The notes: generated by a model not told the origin, from the sequence alone. Numbered from the stretch's first letter, positions 23,916-34,747 are shown. The stretch is DNA of 64,000 nt from Oreohelix idahoensis (GCA_024509875.1 JAMPIV010019834.1:336330-400329), one strand, 5' to 3'. Translations and numbers: made by a program.

Positions 23916-24545
23916 CTAATTTTGATCACAGGGGTGCCGACTGAGGAAATCTGCACCGACATTCAATTTGCCTGGGATATATTGGATACTGAACTGATAC
24001 GGTTGAAGCAATAAAGACCACCTCAGCAATCTTGCGTTTTCATGCTTAGCCTGAGACAAGAACACGAGAGGCTGATGATCCGTCTCCACCACAAAAGTCC
24101 TACCATACAGATAGATTTGAAACTTCTTTATTGCCCAGATTAATGCTAAACATTCTTTTTCGCTTGTGGAGTATCCTTGTTCCGCCTTATTCAATTTGCG
24201 GCTTGCATAAGCGACTGGTTTAAGTTCCCCATCAGGTGCAGCTGATCTTTGCAACAAAGCCCCTCCAAGTCCTACATTACTTGCATCGGTTCTTAAGACA
24301 AAGTCCTGTGTCAAATCAGGCAGTTTGAGAATAGGCTTGCTAGTGAGTTTTTCCTTTAACTCTTGGAACGCTAGTTCACATTGTGCAGTCCAAATAATTT
24401 TATCTGGAAGTCCCTTGCGAGTCAGATCAGTCAGAGGAGCACAAATAGCGTTAAAATTTTTGATGTATTTCTGATAAAATCCGCATAACGACACAAATGA
24501 TCGCACGTCCTTTTTTGTTTGCGGCCTAGGTGCTCTCTGCAGTTT
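23916..24545 (-). pseudogene. G1 RT connection and RNase H
   Basis: The minus frame has the gypsy connection (SLCGFYQKYIKNFNAICAPL), then the RNase H domain: FVLRTDASNVGLGGALL (catalytic Asp of TDAS), GYSTSEKECLALIWAIKKF (Glu) and VVETDHQPLVFL (Asp). It ends with IPGKLNVGADFLSRH and a stop at 23916. RNase H removes the RNA template during reverse transcription. It is the last domain of pol: no integrase lies between it and the 3' LTR, which distinguishes these elements from ordinary gypsy. A 1-bp frameshift near 24545 separates it from the RT frame. Confidence 0.9.
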
Positions 24546-25299
24546 TTTCCAAATTCTTAGGATCAGGGGTCATATTACCCTGATATACAGTGTGCCCCAA
24601 GAATTCCAACTCTTTGCATCCAATACAACATTTTGTTGGCCTAGCAGTTAAGTTCGCCTCCCGAAGTCTATCAAACAACATCTCCAGAGCTTCAATGTGT
24701 TCTTCAAATGTCTCGGTGGCGACGAGAATATCATCCATGAAATTTGTGATACATGGGTTATTCAGGGGGTCCAACAATTTTCGCATCATCCTTGAAAACA
24801 CACTCGGAGCATTTTTCAGTCCGAATGGTAGCATATTGAATTCATAATGTCCATCCGAAGTGCTAAAAGCCAAATAAGGTCTCACTTCAGGCTTCACTGG
24901 GATCTGGTAATAGCCTTTACTAAGATCCACCTTTGAAAAGTATTTTGCCTTGTTCAGTCTGGCAAATAGCTGTTTTGTGTCTGGTAATGGATCCACTTGT
25001 CCTTCTGTGACAGCATTCAGTTTCCTGTAATCTATGCACAGTCTGTGTTCCCCAGACGGTTTCCTCAACAAAACGACACTAGAACTAAAAGATGATTCAC
25101 TGTGCGAAATAATCCCCTCCTTCAATAAATAATCTATTTCTTCCTTTAATGCCTTCTCCTTCGCGAACGGAATAGAATAGGCTCTCATACAGATTGGGTT
25201 TGAGTCTACCAGTTTCATGTCATACTGTAGCAAATTTGTATGGCCTGGTTTATCTGTTAATACATCTGTATGTTCCTCCAGAACCTTTTGAACTCTCCC
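24526..25299 (-). pseudogene. G1 reverse transcriptase (fingers and palm)
   Basis: The minus frame carries KEEIDYLLKEGIISHSES, LCIDYRKLNAVTEG, FSKVDLSKGYYQIPV (first catalytic Asp), HYEFNMLPFGLKNAPSVF and the catalytic box as NFMDDILVAT, that is FMDD instead of the usual Y[VI]DD. All are standard gypsy RT blocks in order. The upstream border is a 1-bp frameshift near 25300 that separates RT from the integrase C-terminal region. In sibling G2 both are in one frame, so the break is secondary. Confidence 0.92.
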
Positions 25300-25812
25300 T
25301 CTGGTTTTTAGTCAGGTGCTTACTGACTTTTACCTGTGCTGCTGTTTCACAAGGATGTAATGGGTATTCATGTGAGGTGAGTGGTTCCTTTTGCATCTGG
25401 GTTGCAATAGCTAAGGTCAATAAGGGGGTGCTTTCCTGGAGTGGTCTGTCCAGATACTTCTTTAACAGGTTTACATGATAAACTTTTTCCTTCCCCTTTT
25501 TGTCAATTTTATAGTTTGTTCTAGACACCTTCTCTAGAACCGTATATGGACCTTGCCAACCAATTTGTAATTTATTCTGGCTTCCGGGTAGTAAAAGCAG
25601 CACCTTCTCTCCGACTGCCAGTTCCCTGTCCTTTGCCTTCCTATTAAAATATGCTGCATGTTTCTTCCTGGCTTGTTTCAAATTATCATTTGCCAGTTTC
25701 CATCCAGCTTTCAAACGAGTGGTCAGTTCGTTCACGTATTGATACGATGAGGTAACAGTCTCTTCCGCCTTCTCATCTGTCCAGGTCCTTAATAGAGTTA
25801 CATCTGGATCTT
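25300..25812 (-). pseudogene. G1 integrase C-terminal region (GPY/F-like)
   Basis: Minus frame with QARKKHAAYFNRKAKDREL, AVGEKVLLLLPGSQNKL, IGWQGPYTVLEKVSRTNYKI and VYHVNLLKKYL. This is the GPY/F module that follows the integrase core in many gypsy elements. The frame is open upstream to about 25812, where it overlaps, in another frame, the end of the novel cassette ORF. The catalytic core that should precede it is absent in G1. Confidence 0.85.
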
Positions 25813-26982
25813 TAATTTACCATACTTATTTTTCATGGAACCCATCGGGTCCCGTCCCTTAGAAGCTCTATAATGAGGACTTTTCTTCCTAGAATCATCA
25901 CTCACAAATCGACCACTACCAATTTTTCTCTGGGGTTTGTCTCCCCACTTAAGATTGTTTATGAGAGATCTTCGCTCTCTTGTCTGTTCTTCCAGTTTAT
26001 ATAAGTCTGACCGAGGGATTGTCATCTTATCCTGGGTAAAATTTCTTCTTTGTACTCTTCGCATAGTAGCCATGTTAATCCATTCAAGTGAAGACTGGGT
26101 GTGAAAAGGGGGCTCCCATTCCACTTTGTCTACCCGAGTATAATTAGTTTTCCTTTCAGGCCTAAAGTTGCCCCGTGGCGGTTCTAGGTCCTGCACATAT
26201 TTTCCCTTTGTGGGTGTTCCCTCATGAAATACGCCACATGCTTCTACAAAGTTTTCAACATCGACATTTACGTCGGGCCAATAGTATTTTAGAGCAATCT
26301 TTTGGCAGATGGTACCGACTTTCTCATGGTCACCATCTTTTCCAACATGTAAGCTCCTTATTAAGTTTGCCCTATATATCTTGGGAAGAACTAACTGTCC
26401 GTGACCAGTGGATCTAGTTCCTGTCTTCCTGTATAAGAGTTTGTTCTTCATGAAATATTCCCCCTTGCTCGGAGGTGTGTGGCATTTGGGCAATTTTTTA
26501 AAACAGGGCTTGAGTGTCCTATCCTCAGCCTGCGCCTTCCTCATCTCCTCTGGATGAGCATTTATAGGTTCACCTTCTTCCTCCTTCTTCTGTGACCTGG
26601 TCTGCACTGTCGCCATGATCACAGGTTTCTCGGGATTCCCCAAGAAGACGTATCTACACCCCAATATCAGAGGGTAGATTGGTTCATCTATCACTGCTGC
26701 TCTGATTTCTCCTTCCACATAGCGAGTTTTCACCGTTATCCTTGCGATGGGAAGTGTCATGAGTGGTATGTCCTTAGTCGCCCCTTGTATTTCCACTGTT
26801 TCTGTGGTATACTGACTTGGGTCCACTAGGCTAGACTTCACAACTGAATCATAATCCAAACCTGTATCATAAAGGCACCTTATGGTGACCCCATTACAAA
26901 TAACATCCTCACAAACTGGGGGGTGATAAGGTTCCTGTTGTCCCTTAGGATTAACCTTTAATCTTTGCGTCCCCGACTTCAT
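25798..26982 (-). pseudogene. G1 protease fused to a novel cassette in place of the integrase core (394 codons)
   Basis: Residues 25-115 form a retropepsin-type protease: active site CLYDTGLDYDSV (Asp39-Thr-Gly) and the later hydrophobic-Gly block (PLILGCRYVFLG). Residues 146-190 are the linker shared with G2 (MRKAQAEDRTLKPCFKKL). From about residue 190 it departs from G2. A degenerate zinc-binding region keeps both His (H212, H219) and one Cys (C249) but lacks the usual second Cys. It is followed by a basic stretch of about 145 residues with HEGTPTKG, PPRGNFRPERK, VEWEPPFH, INMATMRRVQ and KIGSGRFVSDDS. No Asp-Asp-Glu integrase signature occurs. G3 has a related open segment at the same place, so the replacement is inherited. 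Function unknown. The true upstream reading continues from gag across a 1-bp frameshift near 27057. Confidence 0.8.
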
Positions 26983-28145
26983 TGCAGCAATGTTTGAAGG
27001 TTTCCTTCTACAAAATTCGGTGTTATGGTTATCCTTCTTGCACCATTTGCACCATCTTTTCCTTGGTTCAACGGTTTTCTTTCATTGAACTTTTGGTCAT
27101 TGAACTGTGAGTTTCTGTCGCGATAGTCATTTCTTGGCCGCTCAAAGTTTGTCCTACCTTTATTTCCCTGCTCTCTATTATCAAATTTATTAAATTGCTG
27201 TGGAGCTTTAAAATTGTCTATGTGCTTCTTTTTAGCACCACTTACCTCTGCCTGAGCTGCCTGATACCTCTCAGCAACATTTAAAATTTCCCCCAACTTC
27301 TCTGCACCCTGTTCCATGAGAAATTTTCTCATGTCTGGAGCCATGGACTCTCTCAATTGCTCAATCATGATCATTTCTTTAAGATCTTGGGTCTTCCCCA
27401 GAGCCGTCCATTTCTCCAAATAGGTTTCTATTCTGGCAGAAAATTGGTGGTATGTCTCCCCAGACAACAGTTTGGCATTTCTAAATTTCTTACGATAAAA
27501 TTCACCATTCTTCTCGTACCTTAATAACAAAGCCTGCTTTAACATGTCATAATTGTCTTGGTCTTCCCTGTTCATTTTGGCAAATACTTCGTAAGAAGTA
27601 CCCCTCAATCCCTGTGATAGCTTTAAGCTCCACCTCTCTCTCTCTAACCCATATGTAGTAGCTAATAACTCAAAACGTCCTAGGTACCCTTCTATGTCAT
27701 CGTCTTTCTCAACAAAATGGTCTAAATGAAACCCCATAGCTGAGTTTGAGGCTCCCATACTGGGCGTAGCATCTGAGGCAAAAGGGCTGGCACCATTTTC
27801 AGGGGCCGGGCCTTGTAATTCCAGCTCCCTTAGTCGTAATTCGTGCTCCCTCTGCAACCTTCTATCTTCTGCTTCCCTTTCGGCCTTTTTATCTTCTGCC
27901 TCCCTTTCGGCCTTTTTATCTTCTGCCTCCCTTTGCTGTCGTTTTTCTTCTGCCTCAATCTGCAGCCTCTTAATTTCTCTATCAGCCTCAATTTGTAATC
28001 TCTTTTCTTCCGCTACCTTTCTATCTTCCCTTTCAATATATTTATCACATTCAGTCGTTACGTATTGAATTAAAATTTGACCATCCATCCCCATCTCCTT
28101 CGCAGTGAGCACAGCAGCTGATCTAAACTTTGCTAGCTCTGCCAT
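26979..28145 (-). pseudogene. G1 Gag: ER/K helix, SCAN-like capsid region, frameshifted before the zinc knuckle
   Basis: The start is placed at the ATG ending at 28145 (MAELAKFRSAAV) because G3 Gag starts at the same motif. Residues from about 35 to 110 form a charged helix of repeated AEDKKAERE units. Then comes a capsid-like region: FVEKDDDIEGYLGRFELLA, LKLSQGLRGTSYEVFAK, and a SCAN-like segment (SGETYHQFSARIETYLEKW to IEQLRESMAPDMRKFLME and LNVAERYQAA). The zinc knuckle CX2CX4HX4C seen in G2 is present in the neighbouring frame (about 27000-27050): a T homopolymer is one base shorter than in G2, so the last 20 or so codons here are out of frame. The protein would form the particle shell and bind genomic RNA. 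Confidence 0.88.
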
Positions 28146-28420
28146 ACTTTTTGGACAATATAATAATATACAAGATAAATCTCTAACCAGTAAATACACT
28201 AAGTACTTCTAATTACTATATGACTATAGTCTAACTAATTCTAACTAACCAGTTAACTAATTAATTATTACTGGCTGTGAAGATTCACCAACTTTTATCT
28301 GCAGGGACACTTTTAATTTTAAAGGAAATTTTACAATTTATTTCCCTACTTTTATTTCTCCCACCAGGAGATCCTAATTTTTCTGTTGGGCTAATTATCC
28401 CTGGACAAGACCCCAATTTA
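28146..28420 (-). promoter_or_regulatory. G1 leader and primer-binding site region
   Basis: On minus, immediately after the LTR end CACTACA, the sequence reads TAAATTGGGGTCTTGTCCAG. TGGGGTCTTG is the likely primer-binding site, since such sites begin TGG opposite the tRNA CCA end. G3 has TATATTGGGGTCTCGCTC at the same place. I cannot name the tRNA. Confidence 0.55.
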
Positions 28421-30632
28421 TGTAGTGGTATTGATGGTATTGTATGATGATGATGGTACTACATGTAAATTGTATGAGGCCAGCTGTGAAGGCTCCTGAG
28501 ATAAAATGTAATTGAGAATTGTCAGAAGGCCTTTCTTGCTACCACTACGACCTCACACTTAATTTTTTTTTTTATGAATGTAGCTGCGTAAAGTGTCTAG
28601 GGTTATGATGTGTACTGTGGTGTGATAGTTATAAATATACCCATAGATATTTAACAAGACTAATAAGATTAACAAGTGTTACAATACACTGAACTAACTC
28701 ACGTGTGTAAAGTTTTTGATATAATTATATTACATTTATTTGTTCTGGATCAAGTTTTATTTTGACCAGAACTTGTTTTAAAAGAAGGATTGAAAAAGTT
28801 ATGAAAAAAAAATGCATGGAATGTTACATAATAAATGCAGGAGTGTACATATTTAAGTACTAGACTAGTTAGTTTTATTTAAAAAAAAAGTTCGAGTAGT
28901 CATCTCTTTGGGAGGATAGTTACTGTTTGTGCTGTTGGGGTGGCCTCATCACACCTGTCTATATTGACTACACATTGTCCAGAAAATGGTGGGAATTTTT
29001 ATGGGGATATTAGTCACTACCAATAGTTGGTGAATGTCCAGCAGACCAGAGGCTCACTCATCTTTTTGTAGCTCTGGTGCTGAAAACTTGTGGTCCCACC
29101 TCTCCGTGCTGGCGGGCAATAATGGTGGTCTCTGTCACAAGAACTGCACAGATACACTCGAGTACAGTCACCCACCGAATAGACTCTGCTTTGTTGTAGA
29201 TAGAAAACTCACAGCTCTGCAATCAAAGTATGGGCTATGTGTCAAAATCTATTCTATACCCACGTCTGGACACCACACTGACACAACAACCACATCATAC
29301 AGACAGGTCAGATCTCTCTGACCAAACAGCACAGTTACCATGGTGGGTTTACATCCGATAGATCCTCCCAGACTATAGATTCTGAAAAATAATTATTAGT
29401 TGTCGGCCCTAAAAGAAGATAGGTAATCTGTTTCAACGCTTGATCTATCGTGCATAATCCTTGCTGTAGTTTATGTACCTTGTTGGTCCCTAGACCCTGA
29501 CTTGGGCGGGGGGTCTAGAGCAAAATCCCCACTTGTTTGTAATGCTAGATTTTGATATGGCAGTATCAAATCACTCGAACATGAAACAATATTCAAAATA
29601 TATAAAGAAATAATTTCAATCTTACCAGATTATGAATAATTAACACAGAAGTGCTAGCAAAACTCAGCTGAGCTGCTGGCTATAGGATGGCGTCCCTAAA
29701 TTTACTTCACTTGCTTTCATATGGAAAAAACACCACACTTTAAAATCTGTGTCTAACACTGAACAATTATTGAAGAATGACCCCAAATGCGCTCTGAGCG
29801 CTAATGATATGCTTGTCTGTGGGCCAATCACTGCCTATTGTACTTTAAATTTCAAATTTCTACACTAAAGTCATTTCAGTCATGCTTCAGTCAAGTATGG
29901 ATGGTTATCTGTTAGTCTGTCCGTCTCTACTTGTGTTTCTAAAAAAAATGTGCTTGATTTTTGAAGCAACCTTTCTCTCCCCTTAAAATATTGTCGTAAA
30001 AGTTATATTTAGACACAGCTACCGCTCAAAAACCCTCTCCTCCATAATAAGTAACTTTGAACACTTGCGTCCCCAAGGTCGTGTTTTTGTGTGCAAATTG
30101 TGACACTTTTAGATTCAATATAGTCTAGCGATGATGTAAACTACACTGTCTTTTGTCATTATTTTCAATATTATCTATCCGTCTGTAAAATTAAGACCAT
30201 ATTCGTTCACTGCTCAGAATAGGCCATCTGGCCAGCTAATTTTTATATTCCTAACATTAATATTAAGAAAAATTACTTTTTAAATTTTTGTAATTTTCCT
30301 ACCATCCGCGTTCTGCCGCTCAATTCAAATCAAAAGCTTGGTATCGTAAAAGCGTCCATTCCGTACCTCGTGTCAATTTGGGGGACGTGAATTTTTTACT
30401 TTCCGCCATCCCCCCCAATTGCGTCTCCTTAGCCTTGCTACGCAATCTTTCCAGTCATATTTTTTTCCTTTTTGATCCTCCGTTCCCCTCCTGTCTAGCA
30501 AGTCAATTTTATGGAGGGTGATGACCCGCGGTCTAGGCGATCATGTACATCAGCAGCCTACGCATTATGTTTTTATCCTTAAATGTTATCTTTTGAGTAT
30601 TTTACCGTTGTATCTCTGTCAATTTCACTACA
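28421..30632 (-). mobile_element. G1 LTR (5' LTR of the minus-strand element)
   Basis: Partner of 21619-23828, with TGTAGTGG at its lower-coordinate edge and ...TTTCACTACA at the upper edge, followed by the target duplication GATAG. Confidence 0.95.
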
Positions 30633-31363
30633 GATAGTAATGGCCGTATTAACAGTGTTGTTTATGACTGCAGTGGACGCAGTCTCTTTTGAGTATAATG
30701 GATAGTAATGGCCATATTAACAGTGTTGTTTATGACTGCAGTGGACGCAGTCCCTTTTGAGTATAATGGATAGTAATGGCCGTATTAACAGTGTTGTTTA
30801 TGACTGCAGTGGACGCAGTCCCTTTTGAGTATAATGGATAGTAATGGCCGTATTAACAGTGTTGTTTATGACTGCAGTGGACGCAGTCCCTTTTGAGTAT
30901 AATGGATAGTAATGGCCGTATTAACAGTGTTGTTTATGACTGCAGTGGACGCAGTCCCTTTTGAGTATAATGGATAGTAATGGCCGTATTAACAGTGTTG
31001 TTTATGACTGCAGTGGACGCAGTCCCTTTTGAGTATAATGGATAGTGATGGTCTTATTAACAGTGATGTTTATGACTGCAGTGGACGCAGTCCCTGTTGG
31101 AGTATTGATGCTATTCGATGCAATGTAAACTGTCTCTCGTCTGTGTTGTGTCGTGAATAAAGTGTTCGAAACGTCACCAGTTGTTTAACATTCGATGACT
31201 TCTACGTGTGTTACGATGTGGTGAGTAACTGTACACACATATCTGAAAACAGTCTACACAATGACAGAACACCAACAGTACTCATTGACATAAATAATAA
31301 AACAGCATATATATCATTGATGGCCGATATAACATTGTGAATATAAAGGAACACTATATAACA
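30633..31363 (+). mobile_element. Element O 3' LTR, second part
   Basis: It resumes with the duplicated GATAG and then TAATGGCCGTATT, continuing the unit broken at 21618. It ends ACACTATATAACA at 31363, followed by GGGCG (31364-31368), the target duplication of O. Confidence 0.95.
30638..31105 (+). repeat. 68-bp minisatellite in the O 3' LTR, rest of unit 6 to unit 13
   Basis: Units start at 30656, 30724, 30792, 30860, 30928, 30996 and 31064. Together with the six left of G1 this makes 13, the same number as in the 5' LTR. The last unit has the same divergent ending (CCCTGTTGGAG). Confidence 0.97.
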
Positions 31364-32701
31364 GGGCGTTCAGAAAGTAATGCACCACATCGTTTTTCTC
31401 AGGAGCTGTTTATTCAAAAAGCATGAAATTTATACACGTTATACATGGGTATGCCATGTAAACATCGGTATTATTCAACATAATCCCCATCAACTTGTAC
31501 GGCGTTATGCCAGCGCGAAACAAATGCATGTATTCCTAGCCCGTACCAGATTTTGTCTTGATCATGTAGCCATTTCTTTGCTGCATGAATCACTCCTTCA
31601 TCATCTTCAAACCTTGTCCCACGGAGTGCATCTTTAAGTGAACCAAACAGATGGAAATCAGAGGGTGCCAAATCGGGACTATAGGGTGGATGGGGTAGTA
31701 TAGTTCAACCCAATTTGGTGATTGCTTCCCGTGTTGCCAGACTTGTGTGCGGGCGCGCATTGTCGTGAAGGAGAAGCAGGTCTGCAGGATTCTTGTGCGG
31801 CCGAACTCTGCGAAAACGTTGATTGAGTTTTTTTTCAATGTCTTAATGTAAGCTTGCGAATTGATTGTCTCTCCTCTTTGCATAACGCCCTCAAGAATCA
31901 CACCTTCAATGTCCCAAAAGACAGTGATCATGACATTTCCAGCTGAAGGAATTGTCTTGAATTTCTTTCTTCGTGGTGATTGCGGATGATGCCACTCCAT
32001 TGACTGTCTTTTTGTCTCAGGTTCAAAATGATGTGCCCAGGTTGCGTCACCTGTAACGATCTTAGCCAAAAAGTTCTCTCCATCAGCATTGAAACGCTCC
32101 AACAATTCAGGAGAAATTGCTTTCCTTTGCAATCAGTGGTCATTTGTGAGACTTCGAGGAACCCATCTTGCGCAAACCTTAGAAATTCCGAGAGTTTTTA
32201 TAACTACATTTGCACTCCCAATGCTGACTGACAGCTGTAAGGCCAATTGTTGAGTAGTGATTCGCCTATCAGTAAGAATAATGCCCTCAGCGCAATTCAA
32301 CATTTCTGCGTTGGTAGCTGTGGCAGGACGTCCACAGCGCGGCCGATCAAGCAGCTCCGTATCTCCACTTCCTGATTCTTTGATTCTCTGAACCCAGCGA
32401 CTGACGGTACTCCTGTCGACTGCAAAACTTTCATACACATCACATAGACGCTTGTGAATATTCACAACCGTTTCCTTCTCTGCAATGAGAAATTCTATCA
32501 CAATTCGCTGTTTATAACGCAAGTTGCTAACACGCTCCATTTCAACGGTTTAGGGCAGCCGTATTATTTGGCCGGTTGCGGTGCAATTTGGTGCACACAA
32601 TTGGCACATGCCATATTTGAAGTGTGCAAAATTTTGATGCTTCTATCTTCATTATTAGCTGAGAAAAACGATGTGGTGCATTACTTTCTGAACGCCCCTC
32701 G
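31364..32701 (-). mobile_element. Mariner element, main body
   Basis: The right end (32659-32701) is the exact inverse of the left end once the O insertion is taken out (13434-13442 joined to 31369 onward). About 43 bp match, beginning CGAGGGGCGTTCAGAAAGTA. TA flanks it on both sides (13432-13433, 32702-32703). Removing the mariner restores the RTE-A reading frame. Its net length is about 1.34 kb, normal for mariner. Confidence 0.95.
31471..32540 (-). pseudogene. Mariner transposase (DD34D type), inactivated
   Basis: It starts MERVSNLRYKQRIVIEFLIA. The helix-turn-helix half has CDVYESFAVDRSTVSRWVQR and RPRCGRPAT. The catalytic half has TGDATWAHHFEPETKRQS (first Asp), LLLLHDNARPHTS (second Asp, read in a neighbouring frame) and APSDFHLFGSLKDAL (third Asp). 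Damage: an in-frame TGA at about 32133-32135, where Arg is expected, and frameshifts between about 31860 and 31670. It cuts and pastes the mariner at TA targets. It is dead here. Confidence 0.92.
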
Positions 32702-33522
32702 TATCTATACCAAAGCTCTCCAGGGCTTCTATCATTTCAATTTTTATGTTATCCGTGCCTGCTGATATTCCTTTTTGTATCATATGTATGGCATTCTCTA
32801 CTTTTGATCTGAGAATGTTTGGGCCTTCTTTCGAATCTGGTGATGGTTTTTTACCTCTGTTGTCATCGAATAGTTCTTTTACGTATTCTGCCCATCTGTT
32901 TGATATGTCTTTCTCATCAAGTAATATTACACCATTTTTGTTCCTGATACAGCTTCCTCTTTGTGCAAACCGCGACCTATTTGATAATTTCTTTATTTCT
33001 TCATGCATATCTCTTGTCACGTGCTTTGCTTCCAAGTCTTCTATTTCCTTGCATTTTGTTTCTATCCACCGTTCTTTTGCTTGTCTACACATATGTCTAC
33101 ACGTAAGTCATTGTCTATTGTTTTATATTCTGGAGTGTTTTTTGCTTTCTTTCTTTCTGCCATTTTACTCAAGATGTCATCTATCATCCAAAATTGATTT
33201 TTCTTAGGCTCCTTTTTAGGTAAATTTGCATTTGCTGATTGTATGCTTGTTTTTAAGCATTCCCATTTTGGGGTTACTTTTTCTTCTGGGTTTTCTCTTC
33301 TATACTGCTCCATGCTTTCTGTCAGTAACTGTTCATATTTAGTTTTGACGTCGATTAGATATTTTTGTTTTATATCTGGTTGTTTCAGTGCTGATATTTC
33401 TATCTGGGGTTCCTCCTGTCTTCTGTTCTTTTCAGTTTTATATTTACTTTGATGACGACCGGATTGTGATCTGAATTTATGTCGGCGCCAGGATGTGTCT
33501 TTGCACAGTGTGTACACTGTTC
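32702..33522 (-). pseudogene. RTE-A LINE, end of endonuclease and start of RT
   Basis: On minus near 33500-33440 one frame reads ADINSDHNPVVIKVN, the end of an AP-type endonuclease with its SDH catalytic motif. After frameshifts come a linker (ESMEQYRRENPEEKV) and the pre-RT block: SRFAQRGSCIRNKNGVILLD, RWAEYVKELFDDNRG, ENAIHMIQKGISAGTDNIK, EMIEALESFGID. It stops at the mariner border. Earlier endonuclease sequence is missing beyond about 33522, so this is a 5'-truncated copy. Confidence 0.88.
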
Positions 33523-34092
<570 letters not shown>

Positions 34093-34747
34093 CATTGATT
34101 TTTCTCGAACAACAAACATTCAGCACGTGCTGCGTGGGCCACCAGCATACCGTGTGGCTAGTGTTTAGCTCAGCATGCACGCTGAAAAAATGCTGCTGAG
34201 ACACCAAAATGTGGGTGTTTTTAATGATGTCTGAGCATGGAAAAAATACCTGCTATTCCAAAAATGCGTGAAGCATGTGGGAGACTATAGTGTTGGTCTT
34301 GAGCTGTACTCACAAAATTGTCTTTATAAGCAACACAAGTGCTGCATAACCATTGCACAACAATATGCCTCAACGACGAAAGCTGAGTGTTGTGGATAAA
34401 GGAAGAGCCATTGAAGCACATTAAAAACGCACTACTATTATATATACTGATGCCAAGAAGCTGGAAAAAAAAGTGTGGGAATGGATTTTCCCCGTGTTTG
34501 TCATGAGGTAGAGAGCTGACAATTTTGTGAGTACAGCTCAAGACCAACACTATAGTCTCCCACATGCTTCACGCATTTTTGGAATAGCAGGTATTTTTTC
34601 CATGCTCAGACATCATTAAAAACACCCACATTTTGGTGTCTCAGCAGCCTTTTTTCAGCGTGCATGCTGAGCTAAACACTAGCCACACGGTATGCTGGTG
34701 GCCCACGCAGCACGTGCTGAATGTTTGTTGTTCGAGAAAAATCAATG
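34093..34747. mobile_element. Foldback element with 230-bp arms and a transposase relic in the loop
   Basis: Left arm 34093-34322 and right arm 34518-34747 are reverse complements with one visible mismatch (near 34190). The loop (34323-34517) contains an ATG at 34365 opening MPQRRKLSVVDKGRAIEAH before a stop. This looks like the N-terminus of a Tc1-type transposase. The element is therefore most likely an internally deleted Tc1-like transposon with long inverted repeats. I could not find a clean TA duplication at the ends. Confidence 0.8.

Larger units (their letters stand above)
21619..30632 (-). mobile_element. Element G1: complete Gmr1-like gypsy element with replaced integrase core (9014 bp)
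   Basis: LTRs of about 2.21 kb lie at 21619-23828 and 28421-30632, with the 5-bp target duplication GATAG (21614-21618, 30633-30637). On minus, the order is leader, gag, zinc knuckle, protease, a novel cassette in place of the integrase core, integrase C-terminal region, RT, RNase H. LTR termini are TGTAGTG...CACTACA. The two LTRs differ by eye at only a few positions, so insertion was recent. The coding part is broken by several 1-bp frameshifts (about 27057, 25300 and 24545). Confidence 0.95.
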
